A DNA stretch of 64,000 nt from the NCBI GenBank assembly GCA_903929755.1, contig CAIYVZ010000150.1:1-64000 (forward strand), written 5' to 3'. The notes under the pieces were generated by a model, which was not told the DNA's origin, did no database searches, and was given only the letters and a program-made list of their open reading frames with translations. Every line of letters begins with the position of its first letter. Within the stretch, counting starts at the first letter, position 1. A program made the position numbers and the translations under genes. Shown here in pieces: positions 53,135 to 62,100 of this stretch. Source of the DNA: an uncultured Acidobacteriia bacterium. Its GTDB lineage: Bacteria > Acidobacteriota > Terriglobia > Bryobacterales > Bryobacteraceae.

Positions 53135-56100
53135 TTACTGGAAGCTGAAAGTGCAATTCGCGACGCAAGAACCCGCCGTGGCAGTTCCAGCCGACGTCGT
53201 CACCGTAATGGCCACAGCCCCAGCCGCATGGGTGGGCGCACTGGCAGTAATCTGCGTATCACTATTCACAGTGAAACTACTCGCGGCCACGCCCCCAAAC
53301 GCCACCGCACTGGCATTGGTGAAACCACTCCCCGTAATCACCACCGCAGTGCTCGTGGCGGCGGGCCCCTGAATCGGCGTGAACGCCGTGATCACCGGCA
53401 TCAGGGGCGTAAACACCACTGACGCGGTCTGCCGGATGGTTACCCCATCGGTGGTATCAGATGCGGTGTAAGTAGGGATCTCGGCCACCGCATCGCTCAC
53501 CGTGAAAGTCACCACTCCGCTATTGCTCGAAGCACCACTCGCGGCTGAAATCACCGAACTGCCGCCACCCTGCGCCAGCGTCACCGTTTTCCCGGCCACA
53601 GGATTCCCATTCGCGTCCTTCAACGTCACTGTCACCGTGGAACTCGCGCTGCCATTCGCCGGAACAGAAACGGCACTCGCCGACACCGTCGACTGCCCCG
53701 CTGTCGGAGTTCCTGCCGTGAATGTCACCACCGCTGTCGCCGGAATCCCCACGCTGTCCGTCGTATCCGTCGCCGTATAGGTAGTGGCTTCCGCCACCGT
53801 ATCCGTCACCGTAAACGTAACCACACCGCTGCTGTTCGAAGCACCACTCGCGGCCGAAATCACCGAACTGCCACCGCTCTTCGCCAGCATCACCGTTTTC
53901 CCGGCAACTGGATTCCCATTCCCGTCCTTCAACGTCACGGTCACCGTGGAACTCGCGCTGCCGTTGGCGATCACAGAGGCGGCGCTCGCCGACACCGTCG
54001 ACTGCCCCGCTGTCGGAGTTCCTGCCGTGAACGTCACCACCGCTGTCGCAGGAATCCCCACGCTGTCCGTCGTATCCGTCGCGCTATAGGTGGTCGCTTC
54101 CGCCACCGTATCCGTCACCGTAAACGTCACCACCCCGCTGCTGTTCGATGGACCACTCGCCGCCGAAATCACCGAACTTCCGCCACCCTTCGCCAGCGTC
54201 ACCGTTTTCCCAGGTAAAGCGAGGCCCCCGGAGTCATACAGCGTGACGGTCACCGTGGCGGCGGCACTGCCATTGGCCGCCACCGATGGACTGCTGACGG
54301 TGACGGTGGCAAGGCCTGCCGCTGCAGCGCCACCAGTAAACAGGAAATTTGGCCCAAGGTAAGCACGCAGTGCGTTATTCACGCTGGACGGTCTCTGCAC
54401 AGCCCCGTACGCATACACGGAATTGCTGTTACCGATGGCGGGAGCCACCGTCAGCTGACTGTACAAGCTGGAATTCCACGCGTTGTTCCCCGTCCAGCTG
54501 CTCACTATATAGGTCTGGCCCGCGCTGATGGTTACCGGCGTAATGGCCTGATAGTAGAACCCTCCCACTGTGGGGCTGGAAACGGGAACCGTGACGCTGG
54601 CCAGAACGGCACCACTCGGATCGTACAGGGTGACAACTTCGCTCAGCGTAACTGCGGAGTCAGCATAAAACCCCAGCGCCGTCACGTTGATATTGGACGT
54701 GGGGGTGAATCTCGATCCAAGATTTACCGGGTTACCAGCACCGTTCGCCCCGCCCAAACCGGAAGGTACCGGCAAAGTATACGCGGACTGCCCCACCGGA
54801 GCGCTTGGCGTGACCCCGTTCGAAGCCGCCGATGCCACGCCCGTGCCAGCACCATTGGTCGCAGTCACCGTGAAGCTATAAGCTGTCCCGTTCGTCAAAC
54901 CCGTCACCAGAATCGGACTCACCGTTCCCGTGCCCGTAAAATTCCCCGGCGACGAAGTCACCGTATAACCAGTAATCGCGCTACCACCATTCGAGGCCGG
55001 GGCCGTGAAGGCCACACTGGCCTGCCCACTATTCGCCGCCGCTGTACCGATCGTTGGTGCTCCCGGCGTGGTTACCGGAATCACTGCGGTGGATGACGCC
55101 GAATCGGACGACGTGCCAGCCGCATTCGTCGCGGTGACGGTGAACGTATAGGCCGTTCCATTGGTCAGCCCCGCCACCACAATCGGACTCGCAGCCCCCG
55201 TCCCCGTAATCCCGCCTGGAGACGAGGTCACCGTATAGCCCGTAATCGTCGAACCACCATTCGAGGCCGGGGCGGTAAATGTCACCGACGCCTGCGCATT
55301 CCCAGGCGTCGCCCCGCCCATTGTCGGGGCATCCGGCACTGTTGCCGGAGTTACTAGAATTGACGAGAACGAGGCTGAACCGCTGCCAACCGCATTCGTA
55401 GCCGTCACCGTAAACGTATAGGCCGTCCCGTTAGTCAAACCTGTCACCACAATCGGACTGGTAGTTCCCGTCCCCGTAAAACCACCGGGAGAGGATGTCA
55501 CCGTATAGGTGGTAATCGCCGAACCACCATTGGAAACCGGGGTGGAGAATGCCACCGTCGCCTGGCCATTCCCGAACGTTACCGTTCCGATGGTGGGTAC
55601 ACCTGGCAGTGTTGCCGGGGGGGCCGGGAAATGCAGGACCCGATTATTAGTCCAATCCGCCACATACAAGCCCCCGCTGCTATCCACACTCCCCCCGCCT
55701 GGACCGGACAAGCTATTGGCTGTGATCCCGCCATTATTGGCCGTACCTGAAGTGAAAGCTCCGCCCTGACCATAGACTCGGTCTGCCATGGTGCTCCCAT
55801 AGGGGTAATGAAGCACTCGATTGTTGGAATTATCTGTTACGTAGAGGCCCCCACTGCTATCCGGCATCACACCCTGCGGGTAACTCAGGCTGTTGGCGCT
55901 GATGCCACTATTATTTGCGGTACCTGAAGTGAAAGACCCGCCCTGACCATACACTCGGTCAGCCGTGGTACTCCCAGACGGGTAATGCAGCACTCGATTG
56001 TTGGTAACCTCTGCAACGTAGAGGCCTCCACTGCCATCCACTGCCACGCCTTCCGGGTAATTCAGGCTGTCGGCGCTGAGGCCACCTTTATTGGGGGTAG

Positions 56101-59100
56101 CCGTCGTGAAAGAGCCGCTCTGCCCATACACTTGATCTGCCGTCGTGCTCCCGCTCAGATAATGCAGCACTCGATGGTTGGTGTGGTCGCCTACAAAAAT
56201 GCCCCCGCTACTATCCACGGCCACGCCATACGGCCCACTAATGCTGGTGGAACTGATGCCTCCGGTATTGGCGGTAACCGTTGTGAAAGAGCCACTCTGC
56301 CCATAGACGCGATCCGCAGTCGTGCTGCCGCTTGGATAATGGAGTACCCGGTTATTGCCAAAATCCGTGATATACACGCCCCCACTGCTATCCCCTGCCA
56401 CGCTGTTCGGGCTGCTCAGACTATTGGCACTGATCGCAGTCTTGTTGGCAGTATTGGTAGTAAATACGCCACCCTGCCCATACACGCGATCCGCCGTCGT
56501 GCTGCCGCTCGGGTAGTGGAGTACCCTGTTATTGCTGAAATCCGCTACATACAGGCCCCCGCTACTGTCCGTGCCGGTACTGAAAGGGTTATAGCTGCTG
56601 GTCGCGCTGATGCCATTTTTATTGATCGTTCCCGTAGTGAACACACCACCCTGCCCATACACCCGATCCGCCGTCGTCAGTAAGGCAATCGTCACAGAAT
56701 TCGAGGCAGCCGATGCCGCACTGGTGCCGGCTACGTTGGTGGCCTTCACCGTAAACGTGTAGGCCGTCCCGTTCGTCAGCCCGGTCACCATGTGCGATAG
56801 CGCAGTCGTTCCCGCATTCGAATCCGTGCCCCCTGCCGGAGCCGACGTCACCGTATAACCCGTAACGGCAGAACCGCCATTGGAACCAGGCGCCGTGAAG
56901 GTGACGGTCGCCTGCCCGGTGCCGGCTGCGCCCACCGTTGCCGTTCCAATTACCGGCGCGCCCGGCACAGTCGCCGGCGTTACCGCAGTCGACACCCCAG
57001 AAGCTGGACTCGTGCCAACACTGCTTGTGGCTGTCACCGCGAACGTATACGCAGTCCCGTTGGTCAAACCAGTCACAATAATCGGGCTGGTGGTGCCGGT
57101 GGCCGTAATATTACCCGGCGTCGAAGTCACGGTATAAACCGTAATCGCAGCGCCACCATTGGAAGCAGGCACGGTGAAACTGACCGTTGCCTGTCCATTG
57201 CCAAACGTGACCGTGCCAATAGTCGGTGCCCCAGGCGCTGTTGAATTTGGCGACGGGAAGTGAAGCACGTGTGAGTTGTACCACTCACCAACATAAAGAC
57301 CGCCGCCGCTATCCAACGCCACTGCCGCTGGACTCGCTAATGCAGTGGCGCTGAGACCGGAACCATTGCTGGTGAAAGAGCCACCCTGCCCATAGACTCG
57401 ATCGGCGATGGTACTTCCCTGCGGAAAATGCAAAATACGATTATTGCCAAATTCGGCCACATAAATGCCGCCGGCAGCGTCTACCGCGACGGCAAAAGGC
57501 CGCGAGAGGCTGCTTGCGCTCACGCCACCATTATTGGCAGGATTCGAAGTGAAAGCTCCGCCCTGACCATAAACCTGATCTGCCGTCGTACTCCCCTGCG
57601 GGAAATGCAGCACCCGATGATTGGCATCGTCTGCCACATAGAGGCCCCCGTTGGCATCCGTCGCAAAACCTTCGGGATTAAAGAGGCTATTGGCGCTGAT
57701 GCCACCTTTATTAGCAGTGTTCGAAGTGAAAGAGCCACCTTGCCCATAGACTCGATCCGCTGTCGTGCTGCCCTGCGCAAAATGCAACACCCGGCTGTTC
57801 GGCGTGTCCGCGATGTAGATGCCCCCGCTGCCATCTGTCATCACACTCTGCGGAGTATTCAGGCTGTTCGCGGTGACCCCGCCATTATTGATAGTGTTCG
57901 AGGTGAAAGAGCCACTCTGACCGTAGACTTGATCTGCCGTCGTGCTCCCCTGCGGGAAATGCAGTACTCGATTATTGCCAATGTCCGCCACATAGAGCCC
58001 ACCGCTTCCATCCACGGCAACGCCGCACGGATAATTCAGGCTGTTGGCACTGATTCCCCCGTTGTTGATAGTATTCGCGGTAAAAGAACCACCCTGCCCA
58101 TAAACCCCGTCTGCCGTCGTACTCCCCAGCGGAAAATGGAGAACCCGATTATTAATGTAATCCCCCACATACACGCCGCCAAGGCTGTCGGACGCCAGAC
58201 CACATTCCGGACCACTCATACTACTGGCGCTGAGCCCACCCTTATTGCTTGTGCCCGTCGTGAACGAACCCGCCTGCCCATAGACTCGATCTGCCGTCAT
58301 GCCGACGGCCGGCGTTACCGCATTCGAGGCGACCGAGGCCGAACCGGTACCGATGGCGTTGGTAGCGGTCACAGTAAAGGTGTAGGACGTCCCATTCGTC
58401 AAACCAGTCACCACAACAGGACTCGCCGCCCCCGTGCCCGTGAAACTACCTGGCGTGGAAGTTACCGTATAACCGGTAATTGTCGATCCCCCTGTGTAGG
58501 CTGGCGCCGTAAATGCCAGTGACACCTGCGCAATACCCGCCGAGGCTGTCCCGACAGTTGGCGCGCCCGGAACACTGATTGCCGGTGTAATGGAATTGGA
58601 AGCTGCCGAAGCCGCACTCGTGCCGATCGCGTTGGTGGCTGTCAGCGTAAACGTATATGCCGTGCCATTGGTGAGACCGGTCACCGTGATCGGACTCGCA
58701 GCGGCCGTAGCCGTCAGGCTGCCCGGTGTCGAAGTCACCCGATAAGAAGTGATCGCCGAACCGCCATTCGAAACCGGTGCCGTGAAAGCCACCGTTGCCT
58801 GCGTGTAGCCCGCTGTTGCCGTCCCGGCCGCAGGTGTCCCCGGTACGGAGACCGGCGTTACAGCGTTCGATGCCGCGGAAGCTGTCCCCGTGCCGACAGT
58901 GCTGGTGGCTGTTACGGTGAACGTATATGCTGTGCCGCCGCTTAACCCAGTCACCACAATGGGGCTGGCAGTGCCGGCGGCCGTAAAGTTACCCGGCGTT
59001 GAGGTAACGGTATAACCCGTAATCGCCGCGCCACCATTGGAAGCAGGCGCGGTGAACGTGACCGTTGCCTGTCCGGTGCCAGAAGTCGCCGTGCCAATGG

Positions 59101-62100
59101 TCGGTGCCCCCGGCGCTGTTGAGGTGGGTGCCGGATAGTGAAGTACGCGGGCGTTGTAATAATCCGTCACGTAGAAGCCGCCGGCACTATCCACATTCAT
59201 GCCGATAGGCCCGGACAGAGTACCGGCACTGCGCCCGCCAATATTGGCAGTGTTCGAAGTAAACGAACCGCCTTGCCCATAAACTCGATCTGCCGTCGTG
59301 CTTCCCTGCGGATAGTGAAGAACCCGGGTATTACTAATTTCTGTGACATAAATGCCACCGCTGCCATCCACATCCACATCGTAAGGACTAAGCAGGCTAG
59401 TGGCGCTGATGCCGCCACTATTGGCAGTGTTCGTCGTGAATGAGCCACTTTGCCCATAAACCTGATCTGCCGTCGTGCTTCCACTCAGGTAATAAAGAAC
59501 CCGGTTATTATAATAATCTGCAACGTAGAGCCCTCCGCTGCTATCAACTCTGAGCCCTACAGGCTGGTATAGGCTATTGGCGCTGACTCCACCTTTATTC
59601 GCCGTACCTGTAGTGAACACACCACCCTGCCCATAGACACGATCCGGCGTGGTGCTTACGCCGGAGAAATGCAGGACTCGGTTATTGAAAGTATCGGCCA
59701 CATAGACCCCGCCACTATCAGCCACGACGAAATTTGGCCGATTGAGGCCGCCGATGCTGGTAGCGGCGCTGCCCGTGGTGAACGAATCACCCTGCCCATA
59801 GACTCGATCCGCCGTGGTGCTTCCCTTCCGATAATGCAGGACTCGAGCATTGTACTGGTCTGCAACGTAGAGCCCGCCGCTGCTATCCACGGAGATACCC
59901 ACTAAATAATACAGACTACTGGCGCTGATGCCGCCATTGTTGAGCGTGTTCGTGGTGAAGGAACCACCCTGCCCATAGACTATGTCTGCGGTGGTGCTTC
60001 CCTGCGCGTAATGGAGGATTCGATTATTGGCACCGTCTGCAATATAGACCCCGCCGCTGCTATCCGCAGCAACACCGCTCATGCCACTTAGGCTGTTGGC
60101 ACTGATGCCGCCATTGTTTGCTGTGGCCGCGGTGAAAGAACCAAACTCCCCATAGACGCGATCCGCCGTCATGCCAACGGCAGGCGTTACCGCATTCGAG
60201 ACAGCGGATGCCAGGCTGGTACCGAGGGCGCTGGTAGCCCTCACCGTAAAGGTGTAGGATGTCCCGTTCGTCAAGCCAGCCACCACAACAGGCGTCGCCG
60301 TGCCCGTGCCCGTGAAACTACCCGGCGTGGAAGTTACCGTATAAACCGTAATCGCCGACCCGCCATTCCATGCTGGCGCCGTGAAGGCCAGCGAAGCCTG
60401 CCCGTTACCGGCCGTGGCGATCCCGACCGTTGGCGCGCCCGGAACGCTGGTGTACGTATACAGGCTATTCGCTGCATTTGTTCCGCCGGGGGTGGTTACC
60501 AGAACGCTGGCAGCGGCCGTCGTTTTCGCCGGTGTCAACGCCGTGATGGAGGTGTCGCTCACCACCGTCACACTCGTAGCCGCCGTGCCGCCAAACGTCA
60601 CAGCTGTGGCTCCCGTAAATCCGGTTCCCGTGATGGTCACCGCTGTAGCAACCAACTCGGGAGCGCTTGCCGGGCTCACCAACGTCACCGTCGGCTTCGG
60701 GAAGTACGTGTACAGCGTGTTCGCCGCATTCGTGCCACCCGGTGTGGTCACCAGAACGCTCGCCGTTCCCGCTGTGCCCGCTGGCAGGGTGGCCGTGATG
60801 GAAGTGCTGCTCACAATCACAATAGAGGTAGCCACCGTGCCACCGATCGTCACATTTGTGGTTCCGGTGAACCCGGTTCCTGTTATCGTGACCGCCGTGC
60901 CGGCGGTCAGCACGCCACCATTCGGAGTGATGGAGGTCACCGTCGGCACGCCGTAGTAGGTATAGAGAGAATTAGCCGCATTCGTCCCGGCTGGCGCCGT
61001 CACCTGCACACTCGACGCTCCAGCCGCCCCCGCGGGTGCGGTAGCGGTGATGGAGGTATCGCTTACCACCACAACGTTCGTAGCTGCCGTGCCACCAATC
61101 GTCATACCGGTGGTACCCAGCAACGCCGTTCCCGTAAGCGTTACCGCCGTGCCCCCCGCCAAACCGCCGCCCGAAGGGCTGATCGCAGTCAGCGTCGGCA
61201 CGTTGGCGTACGTGTAAAAAGTATTATCCAGGCTGGAGCCCTGGGAGTTGGTAACCACTACGCTGGCCGTTCCCAATGCGCCCGCCGGTGTGGTGGCTGT
61301 AATAGCGTTATCGCTCACCACCGTGACGTTGGTTGCCGGTGCCCCGCCAATGGTAACGCCTGTTGCCCCGGTGAAGGACGTCCCCGAGATGGTTACCAGG
61401 GTCCCCCCGGCACTCCAGCCTGTGGCAGGAAAAATGGGGGGAATGTTACCAATGAATGGCCCCACGCCGTTCGGGCTTTTTCCCACCGGGATCGTCGCCG
61501 TTACCGCCCTGGTAGTCGTGTCGATCACCGAGACGTAGTTATTGGAACTATCTGACACGTAGGCGAAGGCACCCGAAGGGCTGAAAGAAACATTAACGGG
61601 CGATGCCCCCACCGTCAGGGTCGCCGTCACTGTGTTGGTCGCCGTGTCGATCACCACCACGTTATTGGTAGATACCGTAACGTAAAGCAGCGTGCCGGCA
61701 GGATGAATCGCAATCCCCCCCGGGTAACCCGGCATCGTGATCGCCGATACAGCTCGCGTCGTGGTGTTGATCACCGATACGGTATTACCGCCCGAGTTCG
61801 TCACATACGCCGTGGTTCCCGCCGGATTGAACACAATTCCATGGGTCTGCGGGGTCTGCCCCGGTGCATTCAGGGCGATTCGACTGGTTATCGAATTCGT
61901 GGCCGCATTGATGATCGAGACCTGATTGAAATTACCATTCGTTACCGCGTAGTAGGCACCGCTGGGATGGAACGCAATTCCAGTAGGCTGTGAGTCTGCG
62001 GGCACCGTAGCCTTTACAGTGTTCGTCGCCGTGTCGATGATCGAGATCGTAGCTGCGCTTACGTTTCCGACATACGCCAAAGTTCCCTCTGGATTGATGG